Shown here one piece after another: positions 1 to 6,373 of a stretch of 9,986 nt of DNA (its first letter is position 1; each line of letters opens with the position of its first letter). The stretch spans positions 1 through 9,986 of the forward strand of contig JAFAPL010000188.1 in assembly GCA_019247135.1 (NCBI GenBank), given 5' to 3'. A program made the translations under genes and the position numbers. The notes under the pieces are model-generated. The model worked only from the letters and a program-made list of their open reading frames with translations. It was not told the DNA's origin and made no database searches. Origin of the DNA: Chloroflexota bacterium (GTDB lineage Bacteria; Chloroflexota; UBA6077; CF-72).

Positions 1-522
1 CCGCTCGGCATGCATCCCAACATGAAGGTGCCTGGTGTGGAGATGAACACGTGCGCCCTCGGCCACGGTCTCGCGGTCGGCGTCGGCATGGCCCTGGGCG
101 CGCGCATGACTCACAAGGACTACCGCACGTTCGTCATGCTGGGCGACGGCGAGCTCCACGAAGGCTCCGTCTGGGAGGCCGCGCAGCTGGCCTCGCACCT
201 CGAGCTCGACAATCTGTGCGCAATCGTCGATCGGAACATGGTCAGTCAGAGCGGTCACGTGTCCGAGATCGTGGAGATCGAGCCGCTGGCGGATAAGTGG
301 CGCGCGTTCGGCTGGGAAGTCCGTGAGATCGACGGGCATGACATCGGCCAGATCGTCGAGGCGTTCGACGGTCTGCCGTGGCGATCGGGCAAGCCGAACG
401 CCCTGATCGCGCACACGGTCAAGGGCAAGGGCGCGACCTTCGCCGAGAACACCTACGTGTGGCACAGCAACTCGGTCGATAAAGATGTCTACGCGCGTGC
501 GCTCGCGGAGCTGGGCGAATGA
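1..522 (+). CDS. Transketolase, N-terminal (TPP-binding) subunit, 5'-truncated by window edge
   Basis: The reading frame is open from base 1, so this is the C-terminal part (about 173 residues) of a longer protein; the ATG at 10 is internal. The opening residues (PLGMHPNMKVPGVEMNTCAL) match the conserved GHP...PGVEM.TG.LG segment of transketolase N-terminal halves. The thiamine diphosphate/metal motif follows: GDG at 142-150, then HEGSVWEA and, after the usual gap, an LDNLCAIVDRN stretch. The end is typical too (HTVKGKG, then W-H). Transketolases transfer two-carbon ketol units between sugar phosphates; in this split form the two halves are separate genes and must pair. The stop overlaps the start of the next gene as ATGA, implying coupled translation. 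A substrate-specific relative, such as the apulose-phosphate type split transketolases, cannot be excluded. The family call is firm; the substrate is not. Confidence 0.93.
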   Translation, partial: PLGMHPNMKVPGVEMNTCALGHGLAVGVGMALGARMTHKDYRTFVMLGDGELHEGSVWEAAQLASHLELDNLCAIVDRNMVSQSGHVSEIVEIEPLADKWRAFGWEVREIDGHDIGQIVEAFDGLPWRSGKPNALIAHTVKGKGATFAENTYVWHSNSVDKDVYARALAELGE

Positions 523-1487
523 CCACGACGCCAACGGCCGCGCCGAGTCCGACCCACACGGGTATGCAGACGCGAATGGCGTTCGGGGCCGCGCTGATCG
601 ACGCTGCCGCATCCAATGATCGGGTCGTCGCACTCTCGGCCGACACCCAGGACCTGATCCCTACACGCGCTTTCAAAGAGCGCTACCCCGAACGCTTCGT
701 GGAAGTGGGTATCGCCGAACAGAACATCATCGGCGTCGCGGCGGGCCTCGCCACTGCCGGTCTCACCCCGGCCGCGTGTGGCTACGCGCCGTTCCTGACG
801 GCGCGCAGCATGGAACAGGTCCGCAATGACGTCGCCTACGCGAATCTGCACGTCGTGATCGCGGCCGCCGCGAGCGGGATCTCCCTCGGCGTCTCAGGTG
901 GCACGCACCACGCGCTCGAAGACATCGCGCTGATGCGCAGCTTGCCGCACATGACCGTCCTCGTCCCGGCAGACGGCGACGAAGCGTATGCCGCGGCCAT
1001 GGCTGCCCTGGAGCTCGACGGCCCGGTGTACGTGCGCCTGGGTGGCCGGGTGGACGAGCCGGCTGTCAGCTCCCCTGGCGGCGCGTTCGAGTTGGGCAAA
1101 GCGGTACAGCTGCACAACGGCGACGACGTGTGCATCATCGCCTGCGGCGCACTGGTCGCCCCAGCCGTGAACGCGGCCAGAGCACTCGAAGCCGACGGCA
1201 TCCACGCCCGTGTGCTGAACATGCATACGATCAAGCCGCTCGACCGCGATGCCATCCTTCGAGCCGCGGCCGAGACGCGCGGCATCGTCAGCGCCGAAGA
1301 GCATCACCTCACCGGCGGCCTGGGTGGCGCAATTGCCGAGCTGCTAGCGCTGGAACACCCCGCGCGGATGCGGATGATCGGTATGCCTGACGAATTCGCC
1401 GAAGTGGGGCCGACAGGGCCACTGCGTGCGCAGTACGGCATGAGCGCGGACGCGATCAGCGCCGCCTGTCGCGAGCTGCTGCGCTGA
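519..1487 (+). CDS. Transketolase, C-terminal (pyrimidine-binding) subunit
   Basis: This 322-residue protein is the normal length for the C-terminal half of a split transketolase. Visible landmarks are ALSADTQD near the N-terminus, the conserved ERFVEVGIAEQN motif whose Glu normally contacts the thiamine diphosphate aminopyrimidine, then GLATAGLTPAACGYAPFL and GVSGGTHHALEDIALMRSLPHMTV, all typical of the pyrimidine-binding domain. A C-terminal transketolase domain follows (ACGALVAPAVNAARAL... NMHTIKPLD... EEHHLTGGLGGAIAELL). The ATG overlaps the preceding stop by 4 bp (ATGA), so the two halves are made together. The last 32 bp overlap the 3' end of the convergent cobB gene. The relative DXP synthase is normally a single long chain, so transketolase is preferred. 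No link to the B12 genes is evident beyond adjacency. Confidence 0.94.
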   Translation: MTTTPTAAPSPTHTGMQTRMAFGAALIDAAASNDRVVALSADTQDLIPTRAFKERYPERFVEVGIAEQNIIGVAAGLATAGLTPAACGYAPFLTARSMEQVRNDVAYANLHVVIAAAASGISLGVSGGTHHALEDIALMRSLPHMTVLVPADGDEAYAAAMAALELDGPVYVRLGGRVDEPAVSSPGGAFELGKAVQLHNGDDVCIIACGALVAPAVNAARALEADGIHARVLNMHTIKPLDRDAILRAAAETRGIVSAEEHHLTGGLGGAIAELLALEHPARMRMIGMPDEFAEVGPTGPLRAQYGMSADAISAACRELLR

Positions 1488-2847
1488 GTTCGACGAAGCG
1501 CTGCGCGAGCCGCGGCGCGCCGGCGAAGTTCAGGTGTACATACGAGCCGAGCAAGGACCCGCGCACGAATCCTTCTAACCCGCTGTCGCCCACGATCTTG
1601 TAGGCCGCCATGTCTGCTGGCGGCGGCTGAGCGACCGACCAGTGGAACTCGTGGCCTCTGACACGCGTGCCTTCGGACATGAGCACATTCGACCGAACCG
1701 CCTCGACTTCCCGATACCCGATGGTCAATGTCGCCTGATCCATACGGGATTCCAGCGGTAGCAGCCCGAACATCGGCAATGTGGTGCCCTCGATGCTCGT
1801 GAGCGACTGGCCCAGCGCCATCAAACCCCCACACTCAGCGTAGATTGGACCTTCGTGCGCCCGCAAGGCGTCGCGCATCGGCGTGTTATCCGCCAGCTGC
1901 TGCGCGTACAGCTCGGGGAAACCGCCGCCGAGATAGACGGCGTCGCTAGCTGACGGCAATGCGGCGTCCGCAAGCGGCGAAAACGGCACGATCTCCGCGC
2001 CGCACTCGGCCAGTAAATCGATCGTGTCCTGGTAATAGAACCCGAACGCGCGATCCTGAGCGACGGCAATCCGTGCACGCTCCTGTCTTGATTCGTGCTG
2101 CCCTCCTGGTGCGCGCTGCTGCGCTCCTTCGTGCCGCCCTCCTGGATGTTCTCTTAGCGCTGGCGCACCGTCCGCAATGCGCTGAATCCCAGCCAGATCG
2201 AAGCGCTGCTCGACCAGCTGAGCCAGCCGCTCGACGGCGCCTGGCGAAATGCCGCCTTCGGCCGCCGGCACCAGGCCGAGGTGCCTCTCAGGGACCGCAA
2301 GCTCGGGATCGGCTGGCAGAGATCCAACAATCGGTAAGCCGGTCGTCGCCGTGATCGCCGCTCCCGTCGACTGCGCGTGCCCGTCGCTGCCGACTCGATT
2401 GAGCACTACGCCCGCCAGTTGCACGCTCGGTTGCATCTGCTGACAGCCGAGCACCAGCGCTGCCGCCGTGCCGCTCATGGCCGCGACATCCAGGACCAGG
2501 ATCACCGGACACTGGAGCGTGCGCGCCAGCATCGCCGTGCTGCCCTCCTGGCTCGCGCCGATGCCGTCGAACAGGCCCATCACACCTTCGATGACCGCGA
2601 CATCCGCGCGCCGCAGCCCGCGCCGCAACACGGCCTGCAGCGCCGCGTCGTCGAGCAGCCATACGTCCAGGTTCCGCGAGGGCCGCCCCGCCGCCTGCGC
2701 GTGCAGACCAGGGTCGATGTAATCCGGGCCCGCCTTGAACGGCGCCACCCGAACGCCGCGACGAGCAAGAGCGGCCAGCAGGCCGACGGTGACCGTCGTT
2801 TTGCCGACGGAGGAGTGGGTGCCCGCGATCAGCACACGCCCGCTCAT
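1456..2847 (-). CDS. cobB: Cobyrinic acid a,c-diamide synthase (CobB/CbiA)
   Basis: This 463-residue glutamine amidotransferase amidates the a and c side chains of (hydrogeno)cobyrinic acid using ATP and glutamine. The N-terminal P-loop domain has GTHSSVGKT at residues 9-17, followed by PFKAGPDYIDPGLH and IEGVMGLFDG, both diagnostic of CobB/CbiA. The C-terminal class I glutaminase-like domain has YLGGGFPELYA and the nucleophile in YAECGGLMALG (Cys339, codon 1831-1833), with His-containing RGHEFHWS and GSYVHLNF near the end. Between the domains, at about residues 230-256, is a low-complexity linker rich in G, Q, H, E and R (PGGRHEGAQQRAPGGQHES), encoded by a 36-bp repeat and not expected in the family. 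The gene is last in the riboswitch-led btuFCD-cobB operon. It sits 120 bp beyond the btuD stop, across a tandem repeat. Its 3' end overlaps the transketolase gene by 32 bp. Confidence 0.95.
   Translation of the reverse strand: MSGRVLIAGTHSSVGKTTVTVGLLAALARRGVRVAPFKAGPDYIDPGLHAQAAGRPSRNLDVWLLDDAALQAVLRRGLRRADVAVIEGVMGLFDGIGASQEGSTAMLARTLQCPVILVLDVAAMSGTAAALVLGCQQMQPSVQLAGVVLNRVGSDGHAQSTGAAITATTGLPIVGSLPADPELAVPERHLGLVPAAEGGISPGAVERLAQLVEQRFDLAGIQRIADGAPALREHPGGRHEGAQQRAPGGQHESRQERARIAVAQDRAFGFYYQDTIDLLAECGAEIVPFSPLADAALPSASDAVYLGGGFPELYAQQLADNTPMRDALRAHEGPIYAECGGLMALGQSLTSIEGTTLPMFGLLPLESRMDQATLTIGYREVEAVRSNVLMSEGTRVRGHEFHWSVAQPPPADMAAYKIVGDSGLEGFVRGSLLGSYVHLNFAGAPRLAQRFVELSAAARDRRR
2092..2145 (-). 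repeat. 36-bp-period direct repeat in the CobB interdomain linker
   Basis: On the plus strand, the 18-mer TTCGTGCTGCCCTCCTGG at 2092-2109 recurs with one mismatch at 2128-2145, 36 bp (12 codons) away. The two copies encode the PGGQHES- and PGGRHEG-type segments of the linker. A 16-bp exact match to the first copy (CGTGCTGCCCTCCTGG) lies at 2536-2551, inside the conserved N-terminal domain of the same gene but in another reading frame (there reading S-Q-E-G-S-T). The insertion lies between the two catalytic domains, where extra residues are likely tolerated. Confidence 0.75.
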
Positions 2848-2971
2848 GCGGCATTCCGCTTGCCGGCCATCAGAACGTGCCGCTCATTTGCCGTTCCGCC
2901 TGACCGCCATCAGAGCGCGCCGCTCATTTGCCGTTCCGCTTGCCGCTTGCCGGCCATCAGTGCGCGCTCAT
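2844..2971 (-). other. Chain of five overlapping mini-ORFs linking btuD to cobB
   Basis: The btuD stop (TGA, 2970-2968) overlaps an ATG at 2971. From there the minus strand encodes MSAH (2971-2957), MAGKRQAERQMSGAL (2957-2910), MAVRRNGK (2910-2884), MSGTF (2887-2870) and MAGKRNAA (2870-2844). The last one's stop overlaps the cobB ATG at 2847. Each handover is a TGATG (1 bp) or ATGA (4 bp) overlap, so there is no untranslated gap if ribosomes terminate and reinitiate. No strong Shine-Dalgarno sequence precedes the units, only weak GCGGAA. The arrangement is directly visible; a role in translational coupling is inferred. It may simply be a by-product of repeat duplication. Confidence 0.5.
2845..2971 (-). 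repeat. 40-bp tandem repeat between btuD and cobB, with cobB-start-like units
   Basis: Reading the minus strand, ATGAGCG recurs at 2971, 2927, 2887 and 2847, spaced 44, 40 and 40 bp; the last copy is the cobB start. Shared unit text is ATGAGCGGC, a short variable segment, CTGATGGCCGGCAAGCGGAA, then a GC-rich end. The 44-bp unit differs by a 7-nt internal duplication and a 3-nt loss. The real cobB 5' end (ATGAGCGG...GCTGATCGCGGGC) resembles the unit start, allowing about a one-nucleotide indel, so the units look like degenerate copies of the first nine or so cobB codons. Both the btuD stop and the cobB start sit in the identical context GCATGAGCG. Confidence 0.8.
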
Positions 2972-3786
2972 GCTCGGTCCAGCTTGCGCGCCTGCCCGTT
3001 GGGCACAACCGCCACGAGTGGCACACCGTGCGTTGGGTGCGCCGCCAGTGCAACCGCCTGGTGAAACGCCTCGCGCAAACCCACCTCTGTAAACACCTGC
3101 TCGGGCGTCCCCTGGCGCGCAACGCGCCCGTCTTGCAACAGCACAACGTGATCGCAGTACAGCGCCGCGAGCTGAAGGTCGTGCAGGGCGGCCACCACGC
3201 CCAGATCCTCGTCGCGGGCCATTTGGCGCACCACCTCCAGCGCGGCCACCTGGTAGCGCAGGTCCAAGTTGGCCGTCGGCTCATCGAGCAACAACAGTCG
3301 AGGCTCCTGCGCCAGCGCTCGGGCGAGGACCACTCGCTGCCGCTCACCACCTGAAAGCTCGTCCGCGAAGCGTCTTTCAAAGTCGCGCGCGCCGGTGATC
3401 TCGAGCGCCCAGTCGACGATTTCGCGATCCCGCCGCGTGGCGCCGCGAAGTAAGCGCATGTGTGGCGTCCGCCCCAGTTCGACCACCTCGCGCGAGGTCA
3501 CGCCAAACGGAGTGCTCGTTTCCTGGGGCACGACCGCGATCTGACGCGCGACCTCGCGCGGTGACAGCCGGTCGATAGGGCGACCCTGCAGCCGCACGGC
3601 CCCGACGCGCGCGCGCAACACGCCACTGATGACGCGCAGCAGCGTGCTCTTGCCTGCCCCGTTCGCCCCGACCAGCGCGACCATCTGGCGCGCTTCGACT
3701 CGCAGCGACACGTCCCGAACGACGTCGGTTGCGCCACCGTATCCGGCAGTCACCGACGTGAGCTCGAGCAGGCTCGGCTCGTTCAC
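2968..3786 (-). CDS. btuD: ABC transporter ATPase for cobalamin/corrinoid uptake (BtuD/FecE family)
   Basis: This is the cytoplasmic ATPase that drives the BtuC permease. With the start used here it has 272 residues. Walker A is GANGAGKST (40-48), the Q-loop Gln is at 88, the signature LSGGERQR begins at 144, Walker B LLLLDEP is at 164-170, the D-loop is LD (174-175) and the H-loop His is 202. REVVELGRTPH in the helical region is typical of the iron-siderophore/B12 importer subfamily. I chose the GTG at 3786 because it overlaps the permease stop as GTGA and has GGAG seven bases upstream. An in-frame GTG at 3822 would add 12 residues lying inside the btuC coding end. The residues after about 235 form a short C-terminal tail. 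The riboswitch and the CobB neighbour favour a corrinoid over a siderophore. Confidence 0.93.
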   Translation of the reverse strand: MNEPSLLELTSVTAGYGGATDVVRDVSLRVEARQMVALVGANGAGKSTLLRVISGVLRARVGAVRLQGRPIDRLSPREVARQIAVVPQETSTPFGVTSREVVELGRTPHMRLLRGATRRDREIVDWALEITGARDFERRFADELSGGERQRVVLARALAQEPRLLLLDEPTANLDLRYQVAALEVVRQMARDEDLGVVAALHDLQLAALYCDHVVLLQDGRVARQGTPEQVFTEVGLREAFHQAVALAAHPTHGVPLVAVVPNGQARKLDRA

Positions 3787-5165
3787 ACCCGATAACTCCG
3801 CCGCTCGCGCCGCAGCAGCCACAAGAACATCGGTCCACCCACGAACGCCGTCAGGATCCCGACGGGCACCTCGGTCGGGGGTAACAGCGCGCGCGCCAGC
3901 AAGTCGGCCAGGACCAGGAAGGTGGCCCCCACGAGCACGGCCGCAAGCAACAGCCGCCGATGTGTCGGCCCCACCACCAGCCGTGTCACGTGCGGCGCGA
4001 ACAAACCGACGAACCCGATCAACCCGCCGACGGCGACGGCCGCTCCCGTGAGGAGCGACCCCAGGATGATGATGATGCGCTTGTCGCGTTCGACGGCGAC
4101 GCCGAGCTGTTGGGCGGCCTCTTCACCGAGTCCGAGCGCATCGAGACTCTGGCCGAGTGCCCAGGCGCCCGCGAGTGCCACCAGGACCAGCGGCGCGACG
4201 AGCTCGAGCTGACTCCATTGAGTGACCGAGATCCCGCCCAGCAGCCACGAGTACACGCGCGGCAGATTGAGCTGCAACCGATCGTTCAGGATCAGCATGA
4301 ACGAGACCGCATAGCCCATGATCGAGCTGATCGCGAAGCCCGCCAGGAGCAAGTTGACGATCGGCGCGCGCCCGCCGACCCGCGCCAGGCTGTAGACGAT
4401 CACCATCGCGACCATTGCGCCCAGGAACGCAAGCACCGGCACGGGACTGAATCCAAGCACGTTGAAGCTGAGCGACAGCAGGAACCCGGCCGCCGCGCCC
4501 AGCGCAGCCCCGCCCGAAACACCGAGGGCATACGGATCCGCGAGAGGGTTGCGCAACAGCCCCTGAAAGAGGACGCCCGCACCGGCGAGAGCGCCGCCGA
4601 CGAGGGCTGCGCCGATCACACGCGGCAGGCGAATCTGGAAAAGGATGGCTTCGTCCTGCGGCCGCCAGGTGACCGCGAAGTGTGGGCCGAGGACGCGATT
4701 GAGCGTCATGTCGAGCAGGGCATCGAATCGCAAATCGACGGCGCCGAAGGCGACGGCCAACAGAATCGAGGTGCTCAGGGCGCACACGAGCAGGGGTGCG
4801 ACGAGCCACATGGACGGCCGCCCACGCGGCCGCGGCCCACGTGACGCTTTCTCGTCCTCGCGTGACGCTTCTTCGTCCTGGCGTGACGCTTTTTGGTCCT
4901 GGCGTGACGCTTTTTCGAGTTCACGTGACGCTTTTTGCTCTCGGCGTGACGCTTTTTGGTCTGTACGTGACGCTTGTTCGTCGGCGGGTGCCACATCGCG
5001 TGACGGCTGGCCTTCGCGTGACGCCCCTTGCTCTTCACGTGACGCTTTTTCGTTTTCGCGTGACGCCCCACGTGACGCTTCGCGTGACGCCTCGGGCTCA
5101 GACTGGGCAGGGCGGCGGGTGGGGGTGGTGGGCCCAGACGACGGCGGCGGCGCGTGCGGGTTCAT
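3783..5165 (-). CDS. btuC: FecCD-family permease for cobalamin/corrinoid uptake (BtuC) with repeat-rich N-terminal extension
   Basis: Integral membrane subunit of the B12 importer. The core (about residue 119 to 460, some 342 residues) has normal FecCD length. It shows a first membrane segment WLVAPLLVCALSTSILLAVA, then the hallmark GGALAGAGVLFQGLLRNPLADPYALGVSGGAALGA, further hydrophobic helices, and GLIGFVGLFAPHVTR near the C-terminus. Before the core lies a polar extension of about 118 residues made of heptad-like units (KASRQDQ, KASREDE and variants), encoded by the CGTGACG array. It should be cytosolic, charged and probably disordered or helical. The ATG at 5165 is chosen because it overlaps the btuF stop as TGATG and has AGGAG five bases upstream. 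Starting at ATG 4811 would give exactly the usual length but has no visible ribosome-binding site. The array spacings are all multiples of three, consistent with translation. Confidence 0.92.
   Translation of the reverse strand: MNPHAPPPSSGPTTPTRRPAQSEPEASREASRGASRENEKASREEQGASREGQPSRDVAPADEQASRTDQKASRREQKASRELEKASRQDQKASRQDEEASREDEKASRGPRPRGRPSMWLVAPLLVCALSTSILLAVAFGAVDLRFDALLDMTLNRVLGPHFAVTWRPQDEAILFQIRLPRVIGAALVGGALAGAGVLFQGLLRNPLADPYALGVSGGAALGAAAGFLLSLSFNVLGFSPVPVLAFLGAMVAMVIVYSLARVGGRAPIVNLLLAGFAISSIMGYAVSFMLILNDRLQLNLPRVYSWLLGGISVTQWSQLELVAPLVLVALAGAWALGQSLDALGLGEEAAQQLGVAVERDKRIIIILGSLLTGAAVAVGGLIGFVGLFAPHVTRLVVGPTHRRLLLAAVLVGATFLVLADLLARALLPPTEVPVGILTAFVGGPMFLWLLRRERRSYRV
4840..5090 (-). 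repeat. 13-copy CGTGACG(C) array, mostly 21-bp period, inside the btuC 5' region
   Basis: On the plus strand CGTGACGC begins at 4840, 4861, 4882, 4903, 4924, 4945, 4966, 5017, 5038, 5059, 5071 and 5083, with a CGTGACGG variant at 4999. The spacing is 21 bp for the first seven copies, then 33, 18, 21, 21, 12 and 12, all multiples of three. On the coding strand the core reads GCG-TCA-CG, encoding Ala-Ser-Arg in 12 of the 13 copies. The intervening codons vary (Glu, Gln, Asp, Lys). The Ser codon is TCA in every copy. This is not a CRISPR array: the core is 8 bp and the spacers are themselves coding and repetitive. Confidence 0.9.
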
Positions 5166-6364
5166 CACTGCTCCTGCACCACCCCGTCCTGCGTCAGTGT
5201 CCATCGGCCAGCGGCACTCACGAACGACGGCGTATTGTCGGAGTGTCGATAGATGGCCAGCCCCTTGGTCGTCTGCTGGTAGGTATCCCCGCTGCCGACC
5301 TCGGCGTGCGCGCATTCCGTCGGCTCACCCATCTCCGTCCCGAGCGAATCGGCCAATACCTGGAAGCCAAAACTGAACGCCGGCGCCTGCCCGGGCGCAC
5401 AGTACGGTAGCTGCCCGTTGATCGGCGCCAGGCGCGGGCCGCCCGACGCGGTGAAACGATCCGGGTGGATCAGATACGCCAGCCCCTCGAGCCCGTCGAC
5501 CAGGCGCGGCCCCGGCGACGAGAGCAATTGCTCCTGGACGGCGTAGATTTCGCCGTTCTGGACAGCCGTCGTCTGGTCCCAGCCAGGCCGAGCCGCGACC
5601 ATGGCCGGCGTCTGGGGATCGAATGGCGAGTACGAGTCTGCCAGCACGATCAGTTCTGGATCGCGCGCGACCACACTCTCTGACCCGACCTGTCCGAAGT
5701 CGCCAGGCAGGTCGCCGAACACGTTCGAGCCGCCCGCGAGGTCGACGAGCTGCCCGTAGTATCCGTTCGGCCCAGCCACATACGGTCGCGTGGGGTCAGT
5801 CCCGTCGATCTCGAGGTACACGCGCGGCCGTTCCGCGCCCGCAAGGCTCTGCACGACAGCGTCGCGCCGCGCGCGCATGTCGCCCGCGATCCGCTGCCCG
5901 GCGTCGGGTGCGCCGAGCACCCGGCCTAGCATTTCAATATCGCCGGCTGTCGCGTCGAAGTCCTTTGGGAAAAGCTTCAAGACGGGGATCCCTTGCTGGC
6001 GCAATTGATTCAGCACGTCGTCGGAGTCGACCAGGGAGAGCACGAGGTCGGGTTTGAGCGAGACGACCGTTTCAACTGAGACCGTCGGGTAGGTCGTGAG
6101 CCGAGTGCCGACCTGCTGCGCCTCGGCCGGGTAGTTGGAATACGAGTCGACCGCCACGACTCGACCGCCGGCGCCCAGCGCAAACACCGTCTCCGTATGC
6201 CCAGGATTCAAACTGACGATCCGCTGCGGAGGCCCGCTGAACGTGGTCTGGACACCTGAGTCATCCGTGACGCTGAGCGGCCACTGCTGCTGGGCCCGCG
6301 CACTTGCAGCGGAAAACATGGTCGACAGTACCAGCGCGAGCGCTGTGATGATCCGAACTGGCAT
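5165..6364 (-). CDS. btuF: Cobalamin-binding periplasmic/extracellular protein (BtuF) with extra C-terminal domain
   Basis: The exported substrate-binding protein of the importer has 399 residues from the ATG at 6364, which has AGGAGGT nine bases upstream. The longer frame to 6496 would start inside the riboswitch. A Sec signal peptide is clear (MPVRIITALALVLSTMF, then SAASARA before QQQ), with likely cleavage after Ala24; no lipobox Cys is seen. The TroA/BtuF-like domain covers about residues 30-300, with RIVSLNPGHTETVFALGAGGRVVAVD, VSLKPDLVLSL and the second-lobe segment LVDLAGGSNVF. About 94 residues follow (306-399) that are absent from normal BtuF. They contain two Cys (322, 351) and a pattern I associate with Chloroflexota secreted proteins (FGFQVLADSLGTEMGEPTEC, then GDTYQQTTKGLAIYR and RWTLTQDGVV). 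First gene behind the cobalamin riboswitch. The ligand is inferred from that context. Confidence 0.92.
   Translation of the reverse strand: MPVRIITALALVLSTMFSAASARAQQQWPLSVTDDSGVQTTFSGPPQRIVSLNPGHTETVFALGAGGRVVAVDSYSNYPAEAQQVGTRLTTYPTVSVETVVSLKPDLVLSLVDSDDVLNQLRQQGIPVLKLFPKDFDATAGDIEMLGRVLGAPDAGQRIAGDMRARRDAVVQSLAGAERPRVYLEIDGTDPTRPYVAGPNGYYGQLVDLAGGSNVFGDLPGDFGQVGSESVVARDPELIVLADSYSPFDPQTPAMVAARPGWDQTTAVQNGEIYAVQEQLLSSPGPRLVDGLEGLAYLIHPDRFTASGGPRLAPINGQLPYCAPGQAPAFSFGFQVLADSLGTEMGEPTECAHAEVGSGDTYQQTTKGLAIYRHSDNTPSFVSAAGRWTLTQDGVVQEQ
5171..5175 (-). promoter_or_regulatory. Ribosome-binding site of btuC
   Basis: AGGAG on the minus strand lies five bases before the ATG at 5165, inside the last btuF codons. 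It supports the long form of btuC that includes the repeat-encoded extension. Confidence 0.65.
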
Positions 6365-6373
6365 CCCGGCTTG

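Noticed and set aside
1959..3354. Long plus-strand open frames opposite cobB and btuD (about 130-325 codons)
   Set aside because: They are antisense shadows in GC-rich DNA, are rich in R, A, H and Q with no recognisable motif, and lie opposite genes with full catalytic motifs.
3787..3822. btuD start at GTG 3822
   Set aside because: It adds 12 residues that overlap the btuC 3' end by 40 bp. The GTG at 3786 has a GTGA overlap and GGAG at ideal spacing.
4811..4811. btuC start at ATG 4811, giving a normal-length permease
   Set aside because: It has no ribosome-binding site, and the repeat array upstream is kept in frame with multiple-of-three spacing. It remains the main alternative.
4840..5090. 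CRISPR array
   Set aside because: The core is only 8 bp with a 12-33 bp period, all spacings are multiples of three, the spacers are repetitive coding sequence, and no cas genes are present.
5166..5315. Longer btuC frame starting at 5315 (510 residues)
   Set aside because: It would overlap 150 bp of well-supported btuF coding sequence in another frame. ATG 5165 has a TGATG overlap and an AGGAG site.
3960..5410. Plus-strand open frames opposite btuC, including one reading V-T-L-F repeats
   Set aside because: The repeats are the reverse reading of the KASR array; the opposite strand carries a conserved FecCD permease and operon-style junctions.
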